Numbered from the stretch's first letter, positions 23,957 through 33,755 are shown. The stretch is DNA of 64,000 nucleotides from Thermobaculum terrenum ATCC BAA-798 (GCF_000025005.1 NC_013525.1:682001-746000), one strand, 5' to 3'. Program-made: numbers and translations. The notes: generated by a model from the letters alone, not told the origin.

Positions 23957-24594
23957 ATCTTAGGCTATACGTAATAACAGATAGAAAAATATCAGGTGGC
24001 AGGTCTCACGAAGAGATAGCAGCTGCCGCGATCGAGGGAGGGGCTACGGTAGTTCAGTTCAGGGATAAGGAGTTAAGTGGCAGGAAACAAGTAGAGACTG
24101 CGCTGCGCCTTAGAGATATTGCTCGTGCCTCTGGGGTAACGTTTATAGTCAATGACAGGGTGGACGTAGCGTTACTTTCAGATGCAGATGGAGTCCATCT
24201 TGGGCAGGACGATATACCAGCTTCTATGGCCAGGAAGATTATGGGGAATAAGATAATCGGTGTCTCGGCATCAACTGTTGAGGAGGCATTGTTGGCTCAA
24301 CAGCAAGGAGCGGATTATTTGGGGGTTGGTCCTGTATTCCCTACTGGTAGTAAAGCTGATGCTGCTCCCCCAATAGGTTTGACTGGGCTCGCAGAGATAG
24401 TAAGATCTGTGGATATTCCTGTTGTGGCTATTGGCGGCATATCTCAGGAGAATTTGGTGGATGTGCTTGAGACGGGTGTGAGTGGCGTTGCGGTGATATC
24501 GGCTGTAGTAGCAGCCTCTGATATAACCCAGGCGGCTCGCAATCTGAGGGCTGTAATAGATGCTCATAGTTCATATGGGACCACACATAGATGA
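23944..24594 (+). CDS. thiE: thiamin phosphate synthase
   Basis: ThiE couples HMP-PP with hydroxyethylthiazole phosphate to give thiamin phosphate. A TIM barrel of about 216 residues: LYVITDRK, VVQFRDKELSGR, FIVNDRVDVAL, DGVHLGQDD, IIGVSAS, YLGVGPVFPTGSK and the phosphate-binding VVAIGGIS are all present. The frame is open a further 12 codons upstream, but the ATG at 23944, preceded by ACAGGAACA, gives the usual N-terminus and a 13-base overlap with tenA. It overlaps thiL by 4 bases. Confidence 0.95.
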   Translation: MASLDLRLYVITDRKISGGRSHEEIAAAAIEGGATVVQFRDKELSGRKQVETALRLRDIARASGVTFIVNDRVDVALLSDADGVHLGQDDIPASMARKIMGNKIIGVSASTVEEALLAQQQGADYLGVGPVFPTGSKADAAPPIGLTGLAEIVRSVDIPVVAIGGISQENLVDVLETGVSGVAVISAVVAASDITQAARNLRAVIDAHSSYGTTHR

Positions 24595-25595
24595 AGCTGA
24601 ATGAGCTTGGAGAGTTTGGCCTTATAAAACGTCTAGTGGATAAGTTGCCCGAATATGGCCGGGATGTGATCGTAGGGCCAGGTGATGATGTGGCAGTTTT
24701 GAGAACTAGCTCAGATAAATATTTGCTTGCCACTATTGATTCGCAGGTGGAAGGAATCCACTTTCTATTTGAATACACAGGAGCCAGGCAGCTGGGTGAA
24801 AAAGCGATAGCTATTAATGTCAGTGACATAGCATCGATGGGTGGTCAGCCCAGACACGCTTTGGTAAGCCTTGCGCTCCCAGATTCATGCCAGCTCAAGC
24901 TCGTCGAAGAGCTCTATGAAGGTATATACTCGGCCTCTCATGCGTATGGTCTGGATGTGATAGGCGGGAATATATCTAGCTCCAGGAGCGGACTCCTTGT
25001 GGATGTCTGTCTTCTTGGCGAGGTTGAGCCAGAACACCTTGTACTCAGATCTGGTGCTGCTCCGGGAGATGGTATCTATGTAACTGGGTGGCTGGGGAGC
25101 TCTGCTGCCGGTTTTGAGCTGCTGTGCAGCAAACTGAGGAATTGCGATGAGCGTATTTGGGAAGAGCTTACGAGTTCTCATCTTACACCTAAGGCAAGGC
25201 TGTACGAGGCAAGATCTTTAGTTGCTACCGGGGCGGTATCTGCAATGATCGACATAAGCGACGGCCTCATAAGTGACCTCGGGCATATTCTGGAGGCTAG
25301 TGGAGTCGGAGCTGTTGTGTATACCGATCGATTGCCTATAGCGACCGCTGTCAGAGAGGTTGCATCCACGCTAGGGAAGGACGCGTTACGTTGGGCTCTG
25401 TCTGGAGGTGAAGACTACGAACTGTTGCTAACAGGAGACAGGCGCGTCTTGGACGGTATAGCTTCTGATAATGGTCTGGGTGGTACTCCTCTTACATTGA
25501 TAGGAGAGATATTGCCGCAGAGTGCAGGACTGCAGCTGGAAGGCTTGAATGATGCAAGCATACTTAGCAAGGGATGGGATCACTTCAAGAGGTGA
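24591..25595 (+). CDS. thiL: thiamin-monophosphate kinase
   Basis: ThiL phosphorylates thiamin phosphate to the active cofactor TPP with ATP. The 334 residues show the AIRS/PurM-like kinase layout: GEFGLIKRL at the start, [10 protein letters not shown] (metal-binding acidic pair), [41 protein letters not shown] and [13 protein letters not shown]. The length is normal. The ATG overlaps the thiE stop (ATGA), which indicates coupled translation, and thiD follows after 6 bases. Confidence 0.96.
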   Translation: MKLNELGEFGLIKRLVDKLPEYGRDVIVGPGDDVAVLRTSSDKYLLATIDSQVEGIHFLFEYTGARQLGEKAIAINVSDIASMGGQPRHALVSLALPDSCQLKLVEELYEGIYSASHAYGLDVIGGNISSSRSGLLVDVCLLGEVEPEHLVLRSGAAPGDGIYVTGWLGSSAAGFELLCSKLRNCDERIWEELTSSHLTPKARLYEARSLVATGAVSAMIDISDGLISDLGHILEASGVGAVVYTDRLPIATAVREVASTLGKDALRWALSGGEDYELLLTGDRRVLDGIASDNGLGGTPLTLIGEILPQSAGLQLEGLNDASILSKGWDHFKR

Positions 25596-25601
25596 TTAAT
25601 C

Positions 25602-26396
25602 ATGAAGCGTACTATGACTATTGCTGGATCTGATTCTGGTGGTGGTGCAGGCATACAGGCCGACCTTAAGACCTTCTCTGCTATGGGCACATTTGGTACT
25701 TCTGTGATCACCGCAATCACTGCTCAGAATACTTTGGGCGTTACTGATGTTTATGGTTTGCCGGCTAAGATTGTCGAGTCGCAGATTGATGCTGTGATGA
25801 GTGATATAGGTACCGATGCTGCCAAGACTGGGATGTTATTTAGCGCTGAGATCATTGAGGCTGTAGCCAATAAGGTCAAGAAGTGGGAGATAGAGAACCT
25901 GGTTGTGGATCCAGTGATGGTAGCTAAGAGCGGCGATAGACTCCTGAAAGAGGATGCCATTGAGGCCATGAGACGGAAGTTAATTCCCCTGGCTCTGGTA
26001 ATAACCCCCAACATACCCGAGGCCGAGGTTCTGACTGATGTTAGCATCAAGAGTGAGGAGGACCGCCGAATAGCTGCCAGGGTATTGCACTCAATGGGCG
26101 CCCGATATGTGATCGTAAAAGGGGGGCATCTCGAGGGTGATCCGGTAGATCTGCTATTTGATGGTCAGCGGTTTCACGAGTTCAGGGGCGAGCGTATACA
26201 TACAAACAACACTCACGGGACTGGATGTACATTCTCTTCCGCTATAGCTGCCCAGATCGCCAGAGGTAGAAGCGTTTACGAAGCTATCTCCATAGCTAAA
26301 AGGTACGTGAGCGAGGCCATAAGGCAGGCTCCTCATATAGGGGCTGGACATGGTCCACTACAGCATTTTCCTAAATGGGAAGCAGATCTTGATTAA
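25602..26396 (+). CDS. thiD: hydroxymethylpyrimidine / phosphomethylpyrimidine kinase
   Basis: ThiD phosphorylates HMP twice to give HMP-PP for ThiE. A ribokinase-fold protein of 264 residues: [30 protein letters not shown], the substrate Met region, [33 protein letters not shown], and the anion-hole motif [15 protein letters not shown] with the catalytic Asp position replaced in the usual GxGC manner of ThiD. AGAGG precedes the ATG. It receives HMP recovered by TenA. Confidence 0.96.
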   Translation: MKRTMTIAGSDSGGGAGIQADLKTFSAMGTFGTSVITAITAQNTLGVTDVYGLPAKIVESQIDAVMSDIGTDAAKTGMLFSAEIIEAVANKVKKWEIENLVVDPVMVAKSGDRLLKEDAIEAMRRKLIPLALVITPNIPEAEVLTDVSIKSEEDRRIAARVLHSMGARYVIVKGGHLEGDPVDLLFDGQRFHEFRGERIHTNNTHGTGCTFSSAIAAQIARGRSVYEAISIAKRYVSEAIRQAPHIGAGHGPLQHFPKWEADLD

Positions 26397-26413
26397 AAGC
26401 AAGGAGGGTAGGA

Positions 26414-27214
26414 TTGAATTACGAAGTCAAAGCTGTTGAGACTCTAAGGATAGTAGCCAGGAATAAGCCTCTGGTCCATCATATAACCAATATAGTTGTG
26501 GCAAACGATACTGCCAATCTTACTCTGGGCCTGGGAGCTCTCCCCGTTATGGCTGATGCGGTTGAAGAGGTGGAGGAAATGACGGCATCAGCAAAGGCGT
26601 TGATACTCAACATAGGAACTCTTTCTGGAGAGTCTATTGAGGCTATGATGCGTGCTGGCAGATCTGCCGCAGCACACAATGTCCCCATAGTTCTTGACCC
26701 TGTTGGAGCAGGTGCCACTAAACTGCGCACTGAGACGGCCTTGCGCATTCTGGAGGAGCTGCCGGTGACTGTTGTTAGGGGTAACAGAGGGGAGATAGGG
26801 GCGCTCGTAGGCTCAGGCCAAGTCAGGGGGGTGGAGGCTGTAGGCGATGAAGACCCTAGAGATGTAGCCAGAAGGTTCTTTGAGCGTTTTGGAGTGGTTA
26901 CCGCCGTTACAGGTGTGTTCGATGTGATTGTTGGTAAGAATAAAGTCTTTGAGGTCCATAATGGTCATCCTTTGCTCGCAAGGATCACAGGCTCAGGTTG
27001 TATGGCTACTACGGCTGTGGGTGTTTTCCTTACTACCGGCGAAGATCCTGCTCTACAGACGGCCCTGGCTTTAGGATCTTACGGTGTAGCTGCGGAGCGT
27101 GCTGCCAAACATGAGCCAGGACCTGGAACTTTCAGGAGCAAACTGTTGGATGAGGCTGCCGCCCTGCTCACTAAGGGAGTGGATGGAATAGATATTCGCG
27201 AGGTGGAGGATTAA
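26414..27214 (+). CDS. thiM: hydroxyethylthiazole kinase
   Basis: ThiM phosphorylates hydroxyethylthiazole, the salvage route to the second half of thiamin. The 266 residues include PLVHHITNIVVANDTAN, ALILNIGTL, VLDPVGAGAT, VVRGNRGEIGAL, AVTGVFDVIV and ARITGSGCMATTAVG, in family order. The start is TTG, placed 6 bases after AAGGAGG; no better codon lies nearby. Last gene of the TPP-controlled operon. Together the five genes make TPP from recovered pyrimidine and thiazole; no de novo genes (thiC, thiG, thiS) are in this unit. Confidence 0.95.
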   Translation: MNYEVKAVETLRIVARNKPLVHHITNIVVANDTANLTLGLGALPVMADAVEEVEEMTASAKALILNIGTLSGESIEAMMRAGRSAAAHNVPIVLDPVGAGATKLRTETALRILEELPVTVVRGNRGEIGALVGSGQVRGVEAVGDEDPRDVARRFFERFGVVTAVTGVFDVIVGKNKVFEVHNGHPLLARITGSGCMATTAVGVFLTTGEDPALQTALALGSYGVAAERAAKHEPGPGTFRSKLLDEAAALLTKGVDGIDIREVED

Positions 27215-27218
27215 CTTC

Positions 27219-27254
27219 CATCGGTACAGGGAATCTAATTTCCCTGTACCGATG
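27219..27254 (+). terminator. long hairpin after thiM
   Basis: CATCGGTACAGGGAA (27219-27233) pairs exactly with 27240-27254, a 15-bp stem with a 6-base loop, 4 bases after the thiM stop. There is no T-run after it, so it may work as an RNA 3' end stabiliser rather than a classical terminator. Confidence 0.6.
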
Positions 27255-27628
27255 AATTCCAAGAAGACAAAAATAACTGAGTGATTAACAATGCATTGCA
27301 CCCTGTGGGGCCGTCAAAGCTAGAAGTAAGAACAGAAATGGCGCCAGGGGTGCAGAGACTCATAGGACTTCAATATTCGTCGAAAAACCTTACTTAAATT
27401 CTTGGTACGAACAAAAGGCTGCATTTTAAAGCGCTGATAAGTTCGAGTTCTCCCACCTTTGATCCTCAGGCTTGTCTTAGTTTGTCCCTGCAGACTTACC
27501 TCTATAGGGTTGATTACGTTGCTTGATAGGAACATCCTTTGTAGCTTCTTCGTTTGATACTTGGCTGGGCCAAAAACTATCGTTCAGCACCATATTCCTT
27601 AAAATTCTTCTACTACCTGGAGGGTGTC
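27255..27628. other. intergenic region upstream of the glycosyltransferase operon
   Basis: About 370 bases with no gene I can support. A minus-strand frame at 27320-27535 has an unnatural composition and no ribosome site. The region presumably holds the promoter for the next operon, but no clear -35/-10 pair stands out. Confidence 0.35.
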
Positions 27629-29485
27629 TTGATCATCGGTGAGTTATCTATACTTCTTATCGCCCTAGTAGTACTGATCCTAAGATACTTATCTTGTCGT
27701 ACAAATGCTTCATCAACACCTACTGTACGAAATGAAGGCAAGCCGATTGCAATTATTCTCACCGCCTCTGTTGGTGGTGGACATGAGGCTATAGGACAAG
27801 CAGTTAGAGCAGAGCTTGAAAGGAATGGCTACACCGTACATGTTGAAGATGGATTGAGACTGATGGGAGATCTCATCAACTGGATAATGGTAGGCTCCTA
27901 CGCCAGAATGCTCAGGCATATGCGCTGGTCCAGAAAATCTCTTGGATCGCTAATGTGGGATGTGACTTTCAAACTGACTGCATTTGGTTGGTCTGCACGC
28001 CTAATTCGTCTGCTTGTGGGGGTATTCTTTTCTCGAAGGTTACTGCCTGTAATAGAAGAGAGTAAACCAAGCATTGTAATATCGACCTATCCATTGGTCA
28101 CTGCTGCGTTAGGATATCTCAGAAGGACTGGTAAGCTGGAAGTGCCCGTGGTTGCGGTTATACCAGATTACGGTGTGCATGCACTATGGGTATCTCCATA
28201 TGCGGATATGCATCTAGTAACCTCAGAGCAATCTGCTAGGCTGGTGGAGTCTGCTGGAGGGAAAGCTTGGGTAGTCCGAATGCCAGTCGATCCTTCTTTT
28301 GATAATCTGCCTCCTAAGAGTATTGCCCGTACTAAGCTGGGAATTCCACAGGCGGCCTTTGTAGCATTAGTAGTTGGTGGCGCTTGGGGTATTGGCGATA
28401 TACGAGGAGCGGCCGAGCATGCAGCTGCAGCAGGAGCATTTACTATAGTTGTAACGGGTAAGAACGTTGGTCTAAAGAAACACCTAGAAGCCTGTCTTGG
28501 GAATACACCTAATATCAAGATCTTAGGTTGGACTGATAACATGCCTGATCTCATGGCAGCTTCTGATTGTCTCATACAGAATGCGGGTGGAGTTACCTGC
28601 CTGGAGGCCCTACATGTGGGGCTGCCAATCATAATGTACAATCCAGTACCTGGGCACGGAGAGATGAACGTACGCGTCATGGAGCAAGCGGGAGCAGTCT
28701 GTTGTGCCCGTACACCTCAAGAACTTACTAATCTATTGACTGAGGTCATGAGCGGACAGAGATCATTACATACGCCGATACCCTCCTCTCTTACACCCTC
28801 TGTGGTAGATGCTGTAGATAGCACAATTGCTCGACCTGCACGTGCAACCGTTGGTGTAAGTAATGCTACAGACTGGTTGCGCCGAGTTGGGTATGGCATC
28901 ATAGCTGCCAGTGTGTTCCTGTGGCTATCACTTACTCCAACAGGATTAGTGCTTGCTTCAAGGGCATTGAAATTGCCGGTGGTTGGCTATCATGCTCCTA
29001 AAGGTAGGGTGTCTATAGGGGTGAGAGTAAGCGACCCTCTAACTGCCAGGGCTATAGAGCAAGCCGCCTGGAATACTGATGGATGCATAACGATCTTTGC
29101 CGATGACAAGGCTGCGATTGGTCTGTACCCTAGTAGAAAAGTGCAGTTTGGTGTGTCTGAGCCCTCATATCAAGGTAGACTGCACTCTCCATTCAGCGAA
29201 CGGAGACATGCAGCTTTGATAGCTCATGAGATCCAGGATCATACCGGTGAATATCCTCATTATTTTCTCCCTGCAGGGAGTCCGAACATTACCGAATTGA
29301 TCGAAATGCCTAAGCATACACATCTTGCCACCTGGCATAAAACAGGCAGACATTTTCCAGATAAAGGTCTTATCATTGTTGATGCTAGGGGATTATCTCC
29401 ATCAGAAGCTGTTCATCACCTGCATTCGACAATGGACGCTATCAGGCTTAGGGGATTGACGTGCACAGCTATAAATGGTTTATAG
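27629..29485 (+). CDS. GT28-like glycosyltransferase (MGDG-synthase type) with C-terminal extension
   Basis: A protein of about 618 residues. After one N-terminal membrane helix (GELSILLIALVVLILRYL) comes the MGDG-synthase-like N domain with LTASVGGGHEAIGQAV, then the GT28 C domain with LVVGGAWGIGD and the nucleotide-sugar motif NAGGVTCLEALHVGLPIIMY. A second membrane segment lies near residue 440 and a 165-residue C-terminal domain follows that I cannot name (FADDKAAIG, LIAHEIQDHTGEYPHYF). GGAGG sits 5 bases before the TTG chosen; the frame also opens at TTG 27554. It overlaps the deacetylase gene by 25 bases. Likely adds sugars to a membrane lipid. Confidence 0.78.
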   Translation: MIIGELSILLIALVVLILRYLSCRTNASSTPTVRNEGKPIAIILTASVGGGHEAIGQAVRAELERNGYTVHVEDGLRLMGDLINWIMVGSYARMLRHMRWSRKSLGSLMWDVTFKLTAFGWSARLIRLLVGVFFSRRLLPVIEESKPSIVISTYPLVTAALGYLRRTGKLEVPVVAVIPDYGVHALWVSPYADMHLVTSEQSARLVESAGGKAWVVRMPVDPSFDNLPPKSIARTKLGIPQAAFVALVVGGAWGIGDIRGAAEHAAAAGAFTIVVTGKNVGLKKHLEACLGNTPNIKILGWTDNMPDLMAASDCLIQNAGGVTCLEALHVGLPIIMYNPVPGHGEMNVRVMEQAGAVCCARTPQELTNLLTEVMSGQRSLHTPIPSSLTPSVVDAVDSTIARPARATVGVSNATDWLRRVGYGIIAASVFLWLSLTPTGLVLASRALKLPVVGYHAPKGRVSIGVRVSDPLTARAIEQAAWNTDGCITIFADDKAAIGLYPSRKVQFGVSEPSYQGRLHSPFSERRHAALIAHEIQDHTGEYPHYFLPAGSPNITELIEMPKHTHLATWHKTGRHFPDKGLIIVDARGLSPSEAVHHLHSTMDAIRLRGLTCTAINGL

Positions 29486-30162
29486 CTCTGCCCGCAGGGA
29501 TTATAATTGCCCATGCACTGCCTGCTGTTTCTCGTCTTGGTATGGGCGGATTATTATTTCCTGTGATCAGAAGGGTAGACAGTAGCGATTCTGTTGTGCT
29601 CACTTTTGATGATGGTCCAGATGTATATACGGTAAAGATCTTGGACGTTCTTTCAAGATATGACACTAAGGCGGTATTCTTCGTGGTGGGTGAACAGGTC
29701 GAGCGCCATCCCAATCTGCTGAGAGAAGTGGTTGCCGCAGGCCATGAGATAGGCATACACGGATACAGGCACGTGAGCCATCTCCTGCGTGCCCCATTGA
29801 CGACTATAGAGGATGTGCGTAGGTGCAAAGTAATCATCGAGGACACAACAGGCGTTTCTCCAAGATATATACGTCCTCCTTATGGTGTGTTTTCTTTGGC
29901 CTCTTGGGTAGAGAGCGTCAGACAGGGATGGATGCGTGTGCTATGGTCACGGTGGGGCAAAGATTGGATGCCCGAAGCCACGCCATTACAAATAGCTCAG
30001 AATATCGGAACTCCAGAGGCTGGTGATATCATACTCTTGCACGATTCTGATAGGTATTCCTATCCAGGCGCACCGTTGCGTACGATCGAGGCAATTCCGA
30101 TCATTCTGCAACATATTGCGGATAAAGGGATGCATACCACCCTCCTCTGTGATCTAGTCTAA
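29461..30162 (+). CDS. polysaccharide deacetylase (NodB homology domain)
   Basis: A 233-residue carbohydrate esterase 4 protein. An N-terminal hydrophobic segment (about 6-22) anchors or exports it. Catalytic motifs are intact: VVLTFDDGPD (base and metal Asp), EIGIHGYRHVSH (metal His pair), the RPPYGVFS motif 3 and ILLHDSDR near the end. The enzyme removes N-acetyl groups from a sugar polymer or glycolipid. The start is GTG inside the preceding glycosyltransferase gene, so the two are coupled; the partner's lipid-linked sugar is a natural substrate guess. Confidence 0.88.
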   Translation: MHSYKWFIALPAGIIIAHALPAVSRLGMGGLLFPVIRRVDSSDSVVLTFDDGPDVYTVKILDVLSRYDTKAVFFVVGEQVERHPNLLREVVAAGHEIGIHGYRHVSHLLRAPLTTIEDVRRCKVIIEDTTGVSPRYIRPPYGVFSLASWVESVRQGWMRVLWSRWGKDWMPEATPLQIAQNIGTPEAGDIILLHDSDRYSYPGAPLRTIEAIPIILQHIADKGMHTTLLCDLV

Positions 30163-30174
30163 GGAATAGGGTCG

Positions 30175-31038
30175 ATGTTGTTAGGTATACTGTTTATTCT
30201 TCTATCTAGCCTGGCCTACAATTTTGCCACAGTTGTATTGGCGGCTCTCGTAAGGACGCACTTGCCAGGTATCAGGTTTATATCTAGATCCTGGCTTTTA
30301 AATCAGGCTAATAGCGTGATCCTCATAGTCTTAATGAACGCTCTTGGCTGGGTGTTCGAAGTTCTATCCTTGAGGCTTATCTCCCTGACGTTGGCTAGAG
30401 TGCTCAGTGTAGCTGGTGTTGGATTCCTGTTAATCATGGCACGTTGGAGCCTAAGAGAGATGATTGGCAGGCGGGACCTTGCTCTTGTAGGCGTATTGTT
30501 GCTAGGAACAATGCTAACAGTTATAGCATCTCCACCTATGGGGAATATTACACCTAGCTTGGTGCAATGGTTTCTTCTGTGCATTCTGTTTTTAAGCCTG
30601 GCTACGCTTCCATATCTGCTTGAAATATTTCAATTGTCTAAGAGGGTGTCATTGGAAGCTATAGCCTCAGGATCTGCATATGCATTTAGCGGGGTGTGTA
30701 ACAAGGCTATAGCCATCTATATATCAAGTAAACACTTATTACCACTAGCATTGCTTCTAATTGGCCTTGTAGTCACTAGCCTGTGGGGTTTTTGGGAAGA
30801 GGTAAGAGCTTTAAGATATGGATCCGCTTCAACTGTATCCCCTATCATTCTGGCTATAAGTAACATGTTACCCTTGGCGGCAGCACCTATATTATTTGGT
30901 GAGACATGGCCAGCAGACAACTTCAAGAGAGTTTTGCTCATGCTGGGAATAAGTATGAGCATGGTTGGCACCTTGATGCTTTCTGTATCTTCAAATATAT
31001 CTCGAATTGGGGCCTCAACCGCCTCTACAAAAAAGTGA
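30175..31038 (+). CDS. EamA/DMT-like membrane transporter
   Basis: A 287-residue protein with nine to ten hydrophobic segments in two halves, the layout of the drug/metabolite transporter superfamily. Family-like patterns include LRLISLTLARVLSVAGVGF in the first half and YGSASTVSPIILAISNMLPL with APILFGETW in the second, which correspond to the EamA signature helices. The substrate is unknown. As the last gene of the three-gene operon, starting 12 bases after the deacetylase, it may flip the glycolipid or a precursor across the membrane; DMT proteins do this in the lipid A aminoarabinose system (ArnE/F). Confidence 0.72.
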   Translation: MLLGILFILLSSLAYNFATVVLAALVRTHLPGIRFISRSWLLNQANSVILIVLMNALGWVFEVLSLRLISLTLARVLSVAGVGFLLIMARWSLREMIGRRDLALVGVLLLGTMLTVIASPPMGNITPSLVQWFLLCILFLSLATLPYLLEIFQLSKRVSLEAIASGSAYAFSGVCNKAIAIYISSKHLLPLALLLIGLVVTSLWGFWEEVRALRYGSASTVSPIILAISNMLPLAAAPILFGETWPADNFKRVLLMLGISMSMVGTLMLSVSSNISRIGASTASTKK

Positions 31039-31044
31039 AAAAGT

Positions 31045-31070
31045 GAGGCCCTGGAATATCCCAGGGCCTC
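31045..31070. terminator. terminator between convergent genes
   Basis: GAGGCCCTGG (31045-31054) pairs with CCAGGGCCTC (31061-31070), 6-base loop. On the minus strand it is followed by CACTTTTTCACTTTTTT, so it is the terminator of the oxidoreductase gene and probably blocks both strands. Confidence 0.85.
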
Positions 31071-31074
31071 GATT

Positions 31075-32076
31075 CTAAGCGGTGACAGCTCCTAGGGAGA
31101 CGATTCTTTTCTCCTCTGCAGACTTGTAGGCTCCGAGTATAAGCTCTAGTACTCTGATACCATCTTCCTCGTTCTGAAGCGGACGCTTACCCTCAGCAAT
31201 TACCTTCGCGTACTCGCCCATCTCTATGTGGAAAGTGTTGACTGCTGGAAACTCATAAACCTGAGGTTCTTGCCCATCAAGGGCGAGGACTAGGTTGTTA
31301 TCTTTGCGGTAAAGTTGGCCATTCTCGCCTATCACTAGAAACTGAGACCACCCTTCGGGTTTATCGTAAGCCCAGCTGGTCACGATGTTACCGACTGCGC
31401 CATTTTCAAAGCGTACAAGTACCTGTGCTGAATCCTCACCCTCTATGTTCAGCCTGTGCCTGCTGAGCATAGCGACTACCTCTACAGGCTCACTGGCAGC
31501 TAGATAGAGAAGGAGATAGGAAGGATGATACCCAGTATCTATGAGTTCACCTCCGCCCACTAACTCGCGAGAGGCCCTCCACCCAGCATTAGCATTCACC
31601 CACTTATTAAAGAAAGTGTCCACGGTTCGAATCTCGTAGATCTTTCCCAGTAATCCCTGATCCAGGATCTCCTTGGCTTTCTGGACGGAAGGATAGAACA
31701 GCTGGTTGTGGGCACACATGAGGGTAACACCGTTCTCACGTACTACTTGACGTATCTCCTCAGCCTCCTGCATGTTCAAGCATAGCGGCTTCTCACACAT
31801 GATGTATTTGCCAGCTTTCGCGGCCGCAACGATGGCATCTTTGTGCAGATGGTGTGGTAGGAGTATATCTACGCCATCTATATCTGCTTCTTGCAGCATC
31901 TTGTGGTAATCACTGTACTGTTCTGCTCCACCAACGATGTCTGCTATCTCCTGCCTGTTACCCTCTACTATGTCGCATACCGCTGTTACTTTGACTAAAT
32001 CTGGGTACTTTGTATACCCTCTCGCATGTTGATGAGCGATTCCTCCACAGCCGATTAGTCCTATCTTAACAGTCAC
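31075..32076 (-). CDS. Gfo/Idh/MocA family oxidoreductase
   Basis: A 333-residue NAD(P)-dependent dehydrogenase of the glucose-fructose oxidoreductase family. The Rossmann motif is KIGLIGCGGIAHQHARG, the cofactor-stacking EKP is in YIMCEKPLCLN, and the C-terminal domain carries GGGELIDTGYHPSYLLLYL, where Asp and His sit in the active site. GTG start with GGGAG upstream. Substrates in the family are inositols and sugar derivatives; there are no neighbouring sugar genes to narrow it. Single-gene unit with its own terminator. Confidence 0.88.
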   Translation of the reverse strand: MTVKIGLIGCGGIAHQHARGYTKYPDLVKVTAVCDIVEGNRQEIADIVGGAEQYSDYHKMLQEADIDGVDILLPHHLHKDAIVAAAKAGKYIMCEKPLCLNMQEAEEIRQVVRENGVTLMCAHNQLFYPSVQKAKEILDQGLLGKIYEIRTVDTFFNKWVNANAGWRASRELVGGGELIDTGYHPSYLLLYLAASEPVEVVAMLSRHRLNIEGEDSAQVLVRFENGAVGNIVTSWAYDKPEGWSQFLVIGENGQLYRKDNNLVLALDGQEPQVYEFPAVNTFHIEMGEYAKVIAEGKRPLQNEEDGIRVLELILGAYKSAEEKRIVSLGAVTA

Positions 32077-32257
32077 CTTTCAACTCCCTGATATGTTATT
32101 TTGTGTGCCCAGTGGATTTTACCCTCTGCCATGATTAGAAGGTCAAGGTTATAAGTAAGCACTACATCTTATTGCTTATGCTTGTGTGTAATAGGTATTG
32201 ATCGATATCATTTGTTATGACCTTTCCTTTTACATCCGTTGCTTCTGAGGTTACGGG

Positions 32258-33742
32258 GTGAACGCTTTAGTTGAGCTCAAGGGGATTTGTGCTTCTCTTC
32301 AAGGGGAAAGAGTTCTGCACTATATTAGCTGGACTATCGAGCGTGGACAACAATGGTTGCTGGTTGGCCCGAACGGTTCTGGAAAAAGCACTTTGATGAG
32401 GGTCTTAGGGGCTGAGCTATGGCCAGAACCTAGGGTTGGGACCCGTACATATAACTTCACAGGTACCCCTAGCAGGAGCCCGATAGATGCCAAGCGGCAC
32501 ATAGCTATTGTCTCTCCTGAACTACAAACTAAATTCAAAAATCTGGAGTATTCTCTCACAGGCTGGCAAGTGGTACTGTCCGCCTTCTCAGATACCTTCC
32601 TACTATACAGTCCCTTGAATACTGACCAGATATCTCTCGCTAGTTGCTGGGTGGATCGTTTAGCTATCCGTAATCTGATGGACGTACCGATTCAAGAGAT
32701 GTCGTATGGCGAGTTACGTAAGGTGCTGATAGCTAGAGCTGTGGTTAGACAACCTGCTCTTCTGTTGCTTGATGAGGTGTGTTCTGGCTTGGATCCAGCT
32801 GCCAGGAGAGATATTCTAAATATGCTTGACCAAATAGCCTTATCTGGAGTGTCGATAGTGATATCCTCACATAGAGATGAGGATGTCTTTCCATCTATAA
32901 CCCATGTGATCCGCTTGCAGGATGGCAGGGTAGTCTGGCAGGGGAGGATATCCGAATACTATCATTTGCTTCAGGAGGTTGAAACAGAGAACGAACAGAC
33001 TAATGTCTGGAGGGAAAGTCTTCATATCCACAATGAACAGCTGACTACCGAAGGCCCATCCTTAATAGAGATTCAGGGAGCAGATGTCTACTTAAATAAT
33101 CGTCAAGTGCTGAAGAGTATAAACTGGATGCTCCATCCTGGTCAGCACTGGATTATCCGTGGAGGCAATGGCGCAGGTAAGAGCACGTTCCTCCGACTTA
33201 TTCTGGGAGATTATCGCCCCGCATTGGGCGGAACCATCAGCAGGTTTGGTCTAGATAGGCTCGGATTGTGGGAGATCAAGAAGTATATTGGCTATTATTC
33301 TCCTGAGATGCAGGAGATTTTCAGAAGAGATCTTATTGTAGAAGAGGTCATAGCTTCGGGTTTTGAGGCTTCTTTCGAACCCCAAAGACCTTTTTCCCAG
33401 GAGCAGATGCTCAGAGTTAGGGAAGTTATGCGCTTTATGGAGATTGGAGAGCTAACTGGTAAACCTTTAGGGCGAATGTCGCATGGTCAGCTAAGGAAGG
33501 TGCTTCTGGCTAGGGCATTCGTCAATAGTCCTAAGATACTTCTGCTTGATGAGCCTTTCGATGGCTTGGACTTCAGATCGCGATCAAATGTATCGAAGAT
33601 ACTTGGTTATATCGCTAGAAATGGGACAAGCCTGGTACTCACCAGTCATTATAATGAGGATATACCGGTCTTTATAACTCATCAGATGCTGATGTCCGAT
33701 GGTAGAATTGTGGAGCAAGGAGCACTGGTGGCTAACGATTAG
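32258..33742 (+). CDS. ABC ATPase with two nucleotide-binding domains (ModF-like)
   Basis: A 494-residue protein with two complete ATPase domains and no membrane part. Domain 1 (about 5-235): Walker A GPNGSGKST, signature MSYGELRKVLIARA, Walker B LLLLDEVCSGLD. Domain 2 (about 265-490): GGNGAGKST, MSHGQLRKVLLARA, ILLLDEPFDGLD. The signature is SYGE/SHGQ rather than LSGGQ, which is typical of the ModF/PhrA branch. Without a permease nearby it may not be a transporter at all. GTG start with GAGG 6 bases ahead. It is isolated between divergent and convergent neighbours. Confidence 0.88.
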   Translation: MNALVELKGICASLQGERVLHYISWTIERGQQWLLVGPNGSGKSTLMRVLGAELWPEPRVGTRTYNFTGTPSRSPIDAKRHIAIVSPELQTKFKNLEYSLTGWQVVLSAFSDTFLLYSPLNTDQISLASCWVDRLAIRNLMDVPIQEMSYGELRKVLIARAVVRQPALLLLDEVCSGLDPAARRDILNMLDQIALSGVSIVISSHRDEDVFPSITHVIRLQDGRVVWQGRISEYYHLLQEVETENEQTNVWRESLHIHNEQLTTEGPSLIEIQGADVYLNNRQVLKSINWMLHPGQHWIIRGGNGAGKSTFLRLILGDYRPALGGTISRFGLDRLGLWEIKKYIGYYSPEMQEIFRRDLIVEEVIASGFEASFEPQRPFSQEQMLRVREVMRFMEIGELTGKPLGRMSHGQLRKVLLARAFVNSPKILLLDEPFDGLDFRSRSNVSKILGYIARNGTSLVLTSHYNEDIPVFITHQMLMSDGRIVEQGALVAND

Positions 33743-33755
33743 TAATTAGTGCCTT

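Noticed and set aside
27320-27535. 71-codon minus-strand frame upstream of the glycosyltransferase
   Set aside because: No ribosome site, unnatural composition and no known motif.
32258-33742. Molybdate transporter ATPase
   Set aside because: ModF-like double ATPase but no permease or binding protein nearby, so a transport role is not claimed.
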